This document shows positions 42,558 through 51,093 of a stretch of DNA of 64,000 nucleotides, piece after piece. The notes under the pieces are model-generated. The model was not told the origin of the DNA. It did no database searches and saw nothing but the letters and a program-made list of their open reading frames with translations. Numbering within the stretch: the stretch's first letter is position 1; each line of letters begins with the position of its first letter. A program made the position numbers and the translations under genes. This DNA is from Paractinoplanes atraurantiacus (lineage in GTDB: Bacteria > Actinomycetota > Actinomycetes > Mycobacteriales > Micromonosporaceae): positions 1-64,000 of the forward strand of contig NZ_OBDY01000025.1 of NCBI RefSeq assembly GCF_900215205.1, in the 5' to 3' direction.

Positions 42558-45428
42558 TCAGGCCCCCGTCTTGATCGGGGCCGGCATGCCGGCGTCGGGC
42601 AGCTTCTGGTCACGCGCGGACGTCGAGACGAGCTCGGCGTGGATGATCAGGCGCTGGTAGTTGTTGTACTTCGGGTTGCAGGTGGTCAGCGTGAGCAGCG
42701 CCTTCGACGGCTTGGCCTTGGGCTTGCCCGGCACCGGCGCGACGACCTCGACGGCGCTCGGCTTCACGACCTCCTGGGCGTAGACGCGGTAGACGTACCA
42801 GTTGGTGCGCGTCTCCACACCGATGACGTCGCCGTCCTTGAGCTCGTCGAGCCGCCAGAAGATCTTCTTGATCCGGTGACCGGCCACCGAGAAGTTGCCG
42901 ATCTTGCCCGGGTCGGCCGAGTCGGGGTAGTGGCCGGGTGCGTAGCGGATGTCGTCCGGCGTGACACCGTCGACGACGACCCACTTCTTGTCCAGCTTCG
43001 GGATGTAGAGCCGGCCGACCAGGTTGTCACCGGGCGCGGCGGGACCGTTGGCCGTGGGCGCGGCGGCGGTCGGGCCGACGGTCGGGTCGTTCCACGCCTG
43101 GTCGAGCTCGGTCGCGAGGGTGTCCTGCTCGGCCTGAACCTTGGCCGAGTTGCCGAACACCTCGTAGCCGGCGAACAACAGCACGATCAGTCCAAAGGTG
43201 ATCATCAGCTCGCCGGAGACCCGGATGCCGCCGCGCACCTTCGACGCGATGGTCGGCCGGGTCAGCTCCGAGTAGACGCTCTTGTAGCCCTCACCGGTCT
43301 GCTCGGGTCGCAGCTTGACGACCTTCTCGCCCCGCTTCGGCTCCACCTCTTCGACGACCTCTCCGGCGGGCTTGGGCCCACCCGGTGACGGCGGGACGGC
43401 CGGTGCGGCGCCGAGGGCGGCGTCGGGCTCGGCCTTCACCTTCGCGGCTTGCGCGGCTTTGCCCGGAACCGCGGAGAAGAGCGCGGTGGCTTCTCTCAGC
43501 GGCGGCTGCTGGTTTGGTGGTACGGCGGGTAGCAGGCTCGTAGGCGCCTCAGGCGCACGACCCACTTCCCTCGTCCCAGCGGGCCAGCTCGTACCGTTTT
43601 GCCAGCTTTGAGCGGGTTGGCGGCTTTGGTCGTTATGCGCGTCCTGCCACGGAGTGGACGGAGAAGCAGATGGCGCGCCGCCCGCTTGAAGCGCGCCGAG
43701 CCCGGTGTCATGCCGCTCCGGACCCCCGAAGGAGACCGGTGCCGCCGCTGGCGGTGCCGCTAGTGAGGCTGCCGTGGGGATCGACGCCGAGCCGGCCATG
43801 GGGACCGACGCCGAGCCGGACGTGGGGACCGACGCCGAGCCGGACGTGGGGACCGATGCCGAGGCGGCCGTGGGGATGGATGCCGAGGCTGCGGTCGGAA
43901 CCGACGCTGAGGCGGACGTCGACGCGGGGGAGCCGTTGAACGCGGGCTGGAAGGCGCTCGGCGAGGTGGGCGCGGCTGGCGCGCTCTCGCGGGGTGCCGA
44001 CGGGAAAGCGCTGAGTCCCGCGCTGCCGCGCGACGCTGAGTCGAAGGCGCCCGGAGCTGCGCTTCCGTGGGCCGGGGATTCGAAGCCGTTTGACGCTGCG
44101 ATGCCATGCGCCGCGGACTCAAAGCCATTGGACGCTGCGGTCCCGTGCCCCGCGGATTGGAAGCCGTTGGGTGCTGCGATTCCGTGCGCTGCTGAGTCGA
44201 AGGCGCTCGGAGCTGCGCTTCCGCCGGCTGTGGAGTTGAAGCCGTTGGGTGCTGCGATTCCGTGCGCTCCGGAATCGAAGCCGCTCGGAGCTGCGCTTCC
44301 GCGGGCTGTGGAGTCCAAGCCGTTGGGTGCTGCGATGCCGTGTGCCGCTGAGTCGAAGCCGTTCGGTGCCGCGACGCCGTGCGCTGCTGAGTCGAAGGCG
44401 CTCGGAGCTGCGCTTCCGCGGGCTGCGGAGTCGAAGCCGTTGGACGCTGCGCTTTCGCGGGGCGCGGATTGGAAGCCGTTGGGTGCTGCGATGCCGTGTG
44501 CTGCGGAGTCGAAGGTGCTGAAGGGTGAGCTTCCGCGGGCTGCGGGGTCGAAGCCGTTGGGCGTTGCGACTTCGCGAGCTGCCAGGTCGAAGGCGCTCCT
44601 GGAGGGCTCGGGCGTGTTGTCGATGGGGGCGCCGAAGAAGTCGAACTGCTGCGGGGTGGGCGCGGCGTGCTCGATCGGGCGCTGGCGGGCGGCGCTGACC
44701 GCGGCGTTCAGCTCGTCGGGGGTGTTGCGTGCCGAGGAGATGCGCTGCTGGGTCGCCACGTCGGGTCGCAGAATGGCGGTCTCGGCGGCGGCCGGCGGTT
44801 GCGGCTCCGGGAAGGCTGCCGGCGACTGGGTCGGGCGCTCGGGGAAGGCGGTCGGGCGCTCCGCCTGCCAGTCCGGGATGGCCGCCGACGGAGTTGCGGG
44901 CTCCTGCCGGATCGGGAAGGGGGCCGAGCCGGCCCCGGAAGACTGCTGGGCTGGAAAGCCGGACGAGCCAGCTCCTGAGGCCTGCTGGGCTGGGAAGGCG
45001 GCGGAGCTGGCTCCGAAGTCCTGCCGTGCGGGGAAAGCGGCCGAGCCGGCTGCGGAATCTTGCGGAGGCGGGAAGGCTGCGGGCTGCTGCCGTGCCGTGA
45101 AGGTCGGCGGCGCTGGGTCCTGCTGGGTGGGAAAGGCCGCTGGGTCCTGCTGGGTGGGGAAAGGCGCCGGGTCCTGCTGGGTGGGGAAAGCCGGCGAGGG
45201 CGGGTCCTGGCGGTCTGAGAGGGCCGCCGTGGGGGCCGGGGGTGCCGGTGGGCGGATCGGGGCGGCCTGGGAGCCGCTCAGGCCGATCGGTGGGGCCAAC
45301 GGGCCGCCGGGGACGCCGTCGGGGGAAGCGTCGGTGATGCGGGGAATGTAGGCCGTCTGCGCGTCGCCGTCGGGCGCTCGGTGGCGACCCGAACCGGCGC
45401 TGCCGGCGGGGGTGTCCGGAGCGGCCAT
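42558..45428 (-). CDS. Class E sortase with a very long repetitive N-terminal extension
   Basis: 956 residues, against about 220-350 for typical class E sortases. The C-terminal ~230 residues hold a transmembrane helix (VSGELMITFGLIVLLFAGYEVF) and the sortase domain. Catalytic residues are His851 (VAGHR), Cys917 (LTLTTC) and Arg926 (QRLI). It should anchor proteins with LAXTG-type signals to the wall. Residues 1-~640 are Pro/Ala/Ser-rich and repetitive: FPTQQDP units near the start, sixteen 13-residue units at 278-485, and eight-residue SASVPTAA-type units after that. By the orientation of the single helix this part is cytoplasmic. The start overlaps the DUF881 stop. The open frame on the opposite strand is a by-product of the repeats. 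Confidence 0.85.
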   Translation of the reverse strand: MAAPDTPAGSAGSGRHRAPDGDAQTAYIPRITDASPDGVPGGPLAPPIGLSGSQAAPIRPPAPPAPTAALSDRQDPPSPAFPTQQDPAPFPTQQDPAAFPTQQDPAPPTFTARQQPAAFPPPQDSAAGSAAFPARQDFGASSAAFPAQQASGAGSSGFPAQQSSGAGSAPFPIRQEPATPSAAIPDWQAERPTAFPERPTQSPAAFPEPQPPAAAETAILRPDVATQQRISSARNTPDELNAAVSAARQRPIEHAAPTPQQFDFFGAPIDNTPEPSRSAFDLAAREVATPNGFDPAARGSSPFSTFDSAAHGIAAPNGFQSAPRESAASNGFDSAARGSAAPSAFDSAAHGVAAPNGFDSAAHGIAAPNGLDSTARGSAAPSGFDSGAHGIAAPNGFNSTAGGSAAPSAFDSAAHGIAAPNGFQSAGHGTAASNGFESAAHGIAASNGFESPAHGSAAPGAFDSASRGSAGLSAFPSAPRESAPAAPTSPSAFQPAFNGSPASTSASASVPTAASASIPTAASASVPTSGSASVPTSGSASVPMAGSASIPTAASLAAPPAAAPVSFGGPERHDTGLGALQAGGAPSASPSTPWQDAHNDQSRQPAQSWQNGTSWPAGTREVGRAPEAPTSLLPAVPPNQQPPLREATALFSAVPGKAAQAAKVKAEPDAALGAAPAVPPSPGGPKPAGEVVEEVEPKRGEKVVKLRPEQTGEGYKSVYSELTRPTIASKVRGGIRVSGELMITFGLIVLLFAGYEVFGNSAKVQAEQDTLATELDQAWNDPTVGPTAAAPTANGPAAPGDNLVGRLYIPKLDKKWVVVDGVTPDDIRYAPGHYPDSADPGKIGNFSVAGHRIKKIFWRLDELKDGDVIGVETRTNWYVYRVYAQEVVKPSAVEVVAPVPGKPKAKPSKALLTLTTCNPKYNNYQRLIIHAELVSTSARDQKLPDAGMPAPIKTGA
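43974..44597. repeat. Sixteen tandem 39-bp units inside the sortase gene
   Basis: Sixteen head-to-tail 39-bp units encode 13-residue repeats of the form NGFDSAAHGIAAP, with variants SAF/NGF at the start and HGIAAP/RGSAAP at the end (residues 278-485). Adjacent units often alternate between the two variants, suggesting duplication of a 78-bp double unit. Confidence 0.9.
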
Positions 45429-46240
45429 TACCCGGCAACCTGCGCGGATCGGAGGTCACTCGACCCGTCGTACGCCCGCACTGTCACGTTCCTCTCGACC
45501 CTTTCCGTGTAGCCGAGGCCGAAGTCGGCGACCGCATCCCGGAATTGCTGGACCCCTTCCGCGGACTCCAACGCGCGATGCATCGCTGTGGGTTCGCCGA
45601 TCGCCGTGATCTTGAACGGTGGCGAGAAGACCTGGCCGTGAAGCAGCAGCGTGTTGCCGACACAGCGTACCGCGCTCGTCGAGATAACGCGGACATCCAT
45701 GATCGACATTGCCTCTGCTCCGCCGGCCCACAACGCGTTGACCACGGCTTGGACGTCGCCCTGGTGCACAACGAGGTCATCGTTGTCGGGGGCATTGGCG
45801 TCGGAGAACTCATTGCTCCGGCGGGACGAGTCGTCGAGGGTGACTGTCATGCCGGAGCCCTGCAGAGCCGTGAAGCCGGCCGGTGATCGCAGCGCGTCGG
45901 CGTCCTTGCGGGCCTTCGCCACCTGGGGGTCGACCTTGGCGAGCTGGGCCGTGTCCTGGTCGACGGAGGCCCGGAGTTTGGCCGCCGCCTTTTCGCGCGC
46001 GTCGAGGCGTACCCGCTTGTCGGCGATCAGTTGGGCCAGCTGGGGCCGCCGGTCGTCGCGCAGGGCCGTGCCGTCCGCCGTGCGCGCCGAGGTGGTGAAG
46101 AGCAGGCCCGCGGCCAGCGCGATCAGCGGAACCACGGCGGACCAGCCGCGTGTGCGCTGGGCGCGCCGGCGTGGCCGGAAACCGCCGAGCGCGCGCCGCA
46201 GCACGAGCCGCCACGAGGGCGCGCCAGTGGTGTATTCCAC
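45428..46240 (-). CDS. DUF881-family membrane-anchored protein
   Basis: 270 residues. A basic cytoplasmic N-terminus (~32 residues) is followed by one transmembrane helix (SAVVPLIALAAGLLFTTSA). A predicted coiled coil covers the LIADKRVRLDAREKAAAKLRASVDQ stretch and precedes the DUF881 domain with GMTVTLDDS and HQGDVQAVVNALWAGGAEAMSI. These proteins sit next to crgA in many actinobacteria and are thought to act in septation or sporulation. The gene is divergent from crgA and starts the run that continues with the sortase. Confidence 0.9.
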   Translation of the reverse strand: MEYTTGAPSWRLVLRRALGGFRPRRRAQRTRGWSAVVPLIALAAGLLFTTSARTADGTALRDDRRPQLAQLIADKRVRLDAREKAAAKLRASVDQDTAQLAKVDPQVAKARKDADALRSPAGFTALQGSGMTVTLDDSSRRSNEFSDANAPDNDDLVVHQGDVQAVVNALWAGGAEAMSIMDVRVISTSAVRCVGNTLLLHGQVFSPPFKITAIGEPTAMHRALESAEGVQQFRDAVADFGLGYTERVERNVTVRAYDGSSDLRSAQVAG

Positions 46241-46310
46241 GTCCTCGGTCCTCCCGGAAAATCGTGCCGGACAATTTCCTCGCCTGGCGGGTGCCTGTCG
46301 GAGCGCAGCC

Positions 46311-46339
46311 TTGACTACGCTAGCTGTCGAACATTAATC
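46311..46339 (+). promoter_or_regulatory. Candidate crgA promoter
   Basis: TTGACT and TTAATC are spaced by 17 bases, about 80 bases before the crgA start, in the gap between divergent DUF881 and crgA genes. Confidence 0.4.
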
Positions 46340-46419
46340 GCCACGGGCAGCATTCGGGATCTCCGGAGCCGCTCAGCGGTGGGGTTGTTCACCACTTGTT
46401 GCCCTTCAGGAGATGCACC

Positions 46420-46683
46420 GTGCCGAAGTCTCAGGTTCGCAAGAAGAAGGTCTACACGCCGCCGACGGACATTCGTCCGGCGGCGACAGCGGCTTCCAAG
46501 AAGCCGAGCCCGATGTGGCTGCCGATCACCGCGGTGGCGCTCATCGTGATCGGCATCGCCTGGCTGGTCGTGTATTACCTGTCGTCGCAGCAGTACCCGG
46601 TCGAGGCCTGGCGGTACTGGAACCTCGCTGTGGGCTTCGGGTGCATGGTCGCCTCGCTGGGCATCCTGTCGCGCTGGCGATAG
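46420..46683 (+). CDS. crgA: CrgA: septation-associated membrane protein
   Basis: 87 residues from the GTG at 46420, six bases after CAGGAGA. A basic N-terminal tail (PKSQVRKKKVYTPP) is followed by two transmembrane helices. The short loop between them contains SSQQYPVEAWRYWN, characteristic of CrgA. It coordinates or inhibits Z-ring formation in sporulating actinobacteria and recruits division proteins in mycobacteria. Adjacent DUF881, sortase and pknB genes fit the usual arrangement. Confidence 0.95.
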   Translation: MPKSQVRKKKVYTPPTDIRPAATAASKKPSPMWLPITAVALIVIGIAWLVVYYLSSQQYPVEAWRYWNLAVGFGCMVASLGILSRWR

Positions 46684-46734
46684 CCCAGTAATACCTGCTT
46701 AGCGCGGGTATCGTCGATTTCGTCCGATTCAAGC

Positions 46735-46761
46735 GCACCCCGGGCCGACGGCGCGGGGTGC
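46735..46761 (+). terminator. Terminator after crgA
   Basis: GCACCCCG and CGGGGTGC form a perfect 8-bp stem with an 11-base loop, followed by TCTTT. Confidence 0.7.
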
Positions 46762-46799
46762 TCTTTGCGCTACTTGACCCGGCGGCGTGCAGCCGCCTA

Positions 46800-46813
46800 T
46801 TACTCGTGGGTAA
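46800..46813. promoter_or_regulatory. TTACT-N4-GGTAA operator upstream of etfD
   Basis: TTACTCGTGGGTAA lies 41 bases before the etfD start. The same architecture, TTACTGACGGGTAA (11 of 14 bases identical), lies 39 bases before the large acyl-CoA dehydrogenase at 60886. A shared regulator of fatty-acid oxidation genes is the simplest explanation. Confidence 0.65.
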
Positions 46814-46854
46814 CATGAGCGCGTCGGACTGCCGACCGAGGAGGCACAACCCAG

Positions 46855-48984
46855 ATGGGCATAGCGCAGATCGTCGCCACCGTCCTGGCCGGCCTGGTCA
46901 CCGTGGTGGCCGTCGTGCTGGCGGTGCGCGCCGTCCTGACGATCACCGCGGTGATCCGCCAGGGGCAACCGGATCCCGCGCGTTTCGCGGACAAGGGCTC
47001 GCGGACCAAGACGATGCTGACCGAGACCCTCGGTCACACGCGGATGCTCAAGTGGTCGGCCATCGGTGCCGCGCACTGGCTCGTGATGGTCTCGTTCATG
47101 ATCCTGTTCCTGTTGGTCGTGGAGGCGTACTTCGAGGTCGTCGACCCCGCGGGTGAGCTGCCGATCGTCGGGCACTGGACGGTGTTCGGGCTCGTCACCG
47201 AGTGGATCGGCATCCTGGGCCTGCTCGGCATCGTCTACCTGATCTTCGTACGGCAGAAGAACATCCGGCAGAAGCGGTCGCGGTTCCTCGGTTCGACGAT
47301 GTGGCAGGCGTATTTCGTCGAGGCCGTGATCCTGGGCGTGCTGGTCTGCGGGTTCCTGATCCGCGGCTTCAAGGCCGCCAACGACCATCTGCCCTACCCG
47401 ACCTGGTCGGCGCCGCTGTCGCACGCGATCGGCGCCGCGCTGCCGTCGTGGGAGGACGGCGCGACCTGGGTCGCCCTGGTCAAGCTGTTCATCTCGATGG
47501 GCTGGCTGATCACGATCGCGCTGAACCCGACCATGGGCGTGGCGTGGCACCGCTTCCTGGCGTTCTTCAACATCTTCTTCAAGCGCAGCCCGGAGAAGCC
47601 CGCGGGCTCCGGCCTGGGCGCGCTGCGGCCGATGATGAGCCAGGGCAAGCCGCTCGACTTCGAAGAGGCCGACCCGGAGAAGGACCAGTTCGGCGTGGCC
47701 CAGGTGGAGCAGTTCACCTGGAAGGGTCTGCTCGACTTCTCCACGTGCACGGAGTGCGGCCGGTGCCAGTCGCAGTGCCCGGCCTGGAACACGGCCAAGC
47801 CGCTGTCACCGAAGCTGCTGGTTCTCAGCCTGCGCGACCACGCGTACGCCAAAGCGCCTTATCTCCTCGCCGGAGGCGGCAAAGATCTGACCGGTGAGGA
47901 GAAGGCGACCGAGGCCCAGCTGGCCCACATGGACGTGCTGGCCCTCGCGGAGGGCAACCGCCCGCTCGTCGGCACGGAGGACGAGCAGGGCGTGATCGAC
48001 CCGGACGTGCTGTGGTCGTGCACGACCTGCGGCGCGTGTGTGGAGCAGTGCCCGGTCGACATCGAGCACATCGACCACATCGTCGACATGCGCCGCTACC
48101 AGGTGCTGATCGAGTCGTCGTTCCCCAGCGAGGCCGGTGTCATGCTGCGCAACCTGGAGAACAAGGGCAACCCGTGGGGTGCCCCGCAGAACACCCGCGA
48201 GGACTGGACCAAGGGCCTCGACTTCGAGGTGCCGCGGGTCGGCGAGGTCGAGGACTTCGACTACCTGTTCTGGGTCGGCTGCGCCGGCGCGTTCGAGGAC
48301 AGGGCGAAGAAGACCACCCGGGCCGTGGCCAAGCTGCTGCACGAGGCCGGGGTCAACTACGCGATCCTGGGTGAGGGCGAGACCTGCACGGGTGACCCGG
48401 CGCGGCGTATCGGCAACGAGTTCGTCTTCCAGATGCTGGCTCAGCAGAACGTGGAGACGTTGCAGGAAGCGAAGGTCAAGAAGATCGTCGCGACCTGCCC
48501 GCACTGCTTCAACACTCTGGGCAACGAGTACGAGCAGCTGGGGCTCGAGGTCGAGGTCGTGCACCACACGCAGCTGCTGGCCCACCTGGTCAAGGAGGGC
48601 AAGCTGACCCCGGTGCAGCCGATCGAGGGTGACGTGACCTATCACGACCCCTGCTACCTGGGCCGGCACAACCGGGTGTTCGACGCGCCCCGCGAGGTGC
48701 TGGGTGAGGCCGCGAACCTGGTCGAGATGCCGCGTAACCAGGAGCGGTCCTTCTGCTGCGGCGCCGGCGGCGCCCGCATGTGGATGGAAGAGAAGATCGG
48801 CAAGCGGATCAACGTCGAGCGCACCGAGGAGGCCCTCGCGACCGGCGCCAAGACGATCGCGGTGGGCTGCCCGTTCTGCTACACGATGATCGGCGACGGG
48901 GTCACCGGCAAGGGCGAGCAGGAGAACGTCGAGGTCGTGGACGTCGCGACGGTTCTCCTGCGATCGCTCAAGCAGGAAGTCTGA
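46855..48984 (+). CDS. etfD: EtfD-like membrane Fe-S oxidoreductase (ETF:quinone electron transfer)
   Basis: 709 residues. The N-terminal part has about five or six transmembrane helices of the nitrate-reductase-gamma/HdrE type. Two 4Fe-4S motifs follow, CTECGRCQSQCP and CTTCGACVEQCP, and then two CCG cysteine-rich domains (CPHCFNTLGNE region, CCGAGGARMW). This architecture matches mycobacterial EtfD, which passes electrons from acyl-CoA dehydrogenases through ETF to the quinone pool. Both acyl-CoA dehydrogenases in this window are potential donors via ETF; etfAB is not in view. The gene stands alone and converges on the GPP34 gene. Confidence 0.9.
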   Translation: MGIAQIVATVLAGLVTVVAVVLAVRAVLTITAVIRQGQPDPARFADKGSRTKTMLTETLGHTRMLKWSAIGAAHWLVMVSFMILFLLVVEAYFEVVDPAGELPIVGHWTVFGLVTEWIGILGLLGIVYLIFVRQKNIRQKRSRFLGSTMWQAYFVEAVILGVLVCGFLIRGFKAANDHLPYPTWSAPLSHAIGAALPSWEDGATWVALVKLFISMGWLITIALNPTMGVAWHRFLAFFNIFFKRSPEKPAGSGLGALRPMMSQGKPLDFEEADPEKDQFGVAQVEQFTWKGLLDFSTCTECGRCQSQCPAWNTAKPLSPKLLVLSLRDHAYAKAPYLLAGGGKDLTGEEKATEAQLAHMDVLALAEGNRPLVGTEDEQGVIDPDVLWSCTTCGACVEQCPVDIEHIDHIVDMRRYQVLIESSFPSEAGVMLRNLENKGNPWGAPQNTREDWTKGLDFEVPRVGEVEDFDYLFWVGCAGAFEDRAKKTTRAVAKLLHEAGVNYAILGEGETCTGDPARRIGNEFVFQMLAQQNVETLQEAKVKKIVATCPHCFNTLGNEYEQLGLEVEVVHHTQLLAHLVKEGKLTPVQPIEGDVTYHDPCYLGRHNRVFDAPREVLGEAANLVEMPRNQERSFCCGAGGARMWMEEKIGKRINVERTEEALATGAKTIAVGCPFCYTMIGDGVTGKGEQENVEVVDVATVLLRSLKQEV

Positions 48985-48988
48985 CCCG

Positions 48989-49663
48989 CTAGTTCGTGGT
49001 GCCGGCGGTGGCCGCGGTGGTCGAGGCGACGATCGCGACCATCACGGCCGCCTGGATCTCCTCGATCGTCTTCTTCACCGCGGCGGCCGCCCACGAGCCC
49101 TCGCCGATCTCACGCAGTCGCGCCTGGACCGCTTTGCGGTCCAGGTCCGCGAAGACCTTCTTGTCGAGGCCGGTCGCGGCGACCAGGGCACAGAGAGCGG
49201 CCGTACGGGGGTCGACCGCACCCGATCCGGTCACCGCGGCCTGCATGCGCTGCCGAGCCTCGGTCTCCGCCACCGGCTCGACGCCGTTCGCGGCCGGATA
49301 CCGGGTGCGCGGGAAGACCCAGAGCACCTTGTCCTTCTCCACGGTCAGCACCCCGTCGGCGACCAGCCGGTCGAGCACTCGCGGGCGGGTGTCCTTGGAG
49401 AACTTCGTGACCCAGTGGCCGGGCCGCCGGCCGCGCTCCTCGGCCCGGAGCTTGCCCAGAGCGCCGTCCAGGATCGCGTCGCCGGTCGCGGCGCCGTCCA
49501 GGACGATCACCTTCTTGTCGGCGATGTCGACCCGGCCCGCGAGCGCGAGCTCCAGCAGCACCGCTCCGCCGAGGCCGTTGTCCAGGTGCGTGCCGTCGGT
49601 GAGCGGGGTGCCGTCATCGTCGTACGCGAGCAGCAGGAACTCCTCGGCAAGGTTCATGCTCAT
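48989..49663 (-). CDS. GPP34 (GOLPH3/Vps74-like) family protein
   Basis: 224 residues from the ATG at 49663. The family pattern is visible at the start (NLAEEFLLLAYDDDGTPL), in the long helix GLGGAVLLELALAGRVDI and in RRPGHWVTKFSKDTRPRVLDRLVADGVL. Eukaryotic members bind PI4P on Golgi membranes; bacterial members are common in actinobacteria with unknown roles, probably peripheral-membrane. An ATG at 49657 is equally possible. It is convergent with etfD (stops four bases apart) and divergent from the CNNM-type pair. Confidence 0.87.
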   Translation of the reverse strand: MSMNLAEEFLLLAYDDDGTPLTDGTHLDNGLGGAVLLELALAGRVDIADKKVIVLDGAATGDAILDGALGKLRAEERGRRPGHWVTKFSKDTRPRVLDRLVADGVLTVEKDKVLWVFPRTRYPAANGVEPVAETEARQRMQAAVTGSGAVDPRTAALCALVAATGLDKKVFADLDRKAVQARLREIGEGSWAAAAVKKTIEEIQAAVMVAIVASTTAATAGTTN

Positions 49664-49758
49664 GACGGTAACCAAAGCGAGCGAAGATCAATCGCTGAAG
49701 CGCCCGGACGCGGGGAATCGCCCGCATCCGGCACAATGGGGACCGAGGTGAACCGATC

Positions 49759-51093
49759 ATGGACGGCCTGTTCCTGACCGCGGTGCTCCCGTTGGCGGCG
49801 TTCGCGCTGCTCACGGCGGGCAACGCGTTCTTTGTGGCCGCCGAGTTCGGTCTGGTGACGGTCGACCGGCCCGAGATCGACGCGCGCGCCCGCTCCGGCG
49901 ACCGCCGGGCCCGCACGGTGCAGCACGCCCTGCACGAGCTCTCGTTCCAGCTCTCCGGCACCCAGCTCGGCATCACGATCACCGCGCTGCTCACCGGCTA
50001 TCTCGCCGAGCCGGCCCTGTCCAAGATCTTCACCCCGCTGATCGAGCCGATCGGCGGCGACGCGACCGAGGGCATCACCCACGCGATCGCCCTGGTCGTG
50101 GCCACCCTCGTGTCGATGCTCTTCGGCGAGCTGGTGCCGAAGAACGCGGCACTCGCGCGGCCGATGCGCGCGGCGCTGCTGACCGCGGCCCCGCTGCGTA
50201 CGTTCTCGAAGCTCTTCAAGTATTTGATCGGCGCGCTGAACGGGTCGGCGAACTGGCTGGTGCGCCGGATCGGCGTCGAACCGCAGGAGGAGCTGGCCAG
50301 CGCGCGTTCGCCCGAGGAGCTGGGCCTGCTCGCGGCGATCAGCGCGCGGGCCGGGACGCTGCCGAACGAGACGGCGACGCTGGTGCGCCGCACGATCCGG
50401 TTCGGCGAGAAGAGGGCCGCGTCGGCCATGACGCCGCGGGTCGACGTGGTCGGGCTCACCGTCGGCGCCAGCGTGGCCGACCTGATCACCAAGGCCCGGG
50501 AGACCGGGCACACCCGATTTCCGGTGTACGAAAACACGATCGACCTGGTCACGGGGGTGGTGGCCGTGCCCGACGCGTTGGGTGTGCCGCCCGAACGGCG
50601 GGCGGCGACCCGGGTTTCCACGATCGCCCGCGAGCCGGTGTACGTGCCGGAGAGCCTCGGTCTCGACAAGGTGCTGTCGGCCCTGCGCGAGGCCGGCGCC
50701 GACCTGGCGATCGTGGTGGACGAATACGGCGGCACCGACGGCGTGGTCTCGGTCGAGGACCTGATCGAGGAGCTGGTCGGTGAGATCGCCGACGAGTACG
50801 ACGCGGAGCAGGCCGAGACGTCGACGGTGGAGCTGACCGCGCCCGGCGGCGAGAAGACGTTCCTGGTCGACGGCCTGCTGCGCGAGGACGAGCTGATCGA
50901 GCAGACCGGCTTCAAGCTGCCCGAGGGACCGTACGAGACGCTGGCCGGCTTCCTGCTGGCCCGGCTCGGCCACATCCCGGAGGTCGGCGAGTCGTACGAG
51001 ACGGGCGGTTGGGAATTCACGATCATGGCCGTCGACCGGCACCGTGTGGAGCAGGTCCGCGTCGTCATCCCGCCGGAGCCCGCCGATGACTGA
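49759..51093 (+). CDS. CNNM/CorC-type membrane protein (DUF21, CBS pair, CorC/HlyC domain), first of a tandem pair
   Basis: 444 residues. An N-terminal DUF21 domain with four hydrophobic segments (residues ~1-190, with GTQLGITITALLTGYLAEPAL) is followed by a CBS pair (MTPRVDVVGLTVGAS; VDEYGGTDGVVSVEDLIEELVGEI). A C-terminal CorC/HlyC domain ends the chain. Related proteins export Mg2+ or Co2+; hemolysin annotations for this family are historical. It overlaps the next gene by eight bases, and that gene encodes a shorter relative, suggesting a heterodimer. Confidence 0.92.
   Translation: MDGLFLTAVLPLAAFALLTAGNAFFVAAEFGLVTVDRPEIDARARSGDRRARTVQHALHELSFQLSGTQLGITITALLTGYLAEPALSKIFTPLIEPIGGDATEGITHAIALVVATLVSMLFGELVPKNAALARPMRAALLTAAPLRTFSKLFKYLIGALNGSANWLVRRIGVEPQEELASARSPEELGLLAAISARAGTLPNETATLVRRTIRFGEKRAASAMTPRVDVVGLTVGASVADLITKARETGHTRFPVYENTIDLVTGVVAVPDALGVPPERRAATRVSTIAREPVYVPESLGLDKVLSALREAGADLAIVVDEYGGTDGVVSVEDLIEELVGEIADEYDAEQAETSTVELTAPGGEKTFLVDGLLREDELIEQTGFKLPEGPYETLAGFLLARLGHIPEVGESYETGGWEFTIMAVDRHRVEQVRVVIPPEPADD

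Noticed and set aside
43705..45351. A 548-codon open frame antisense to the sortase
   Set aside because: It is kept open by the repeat composition of the sortase gene. It has no start signal or domain, whereas the minus frame ends in an intact sortase.
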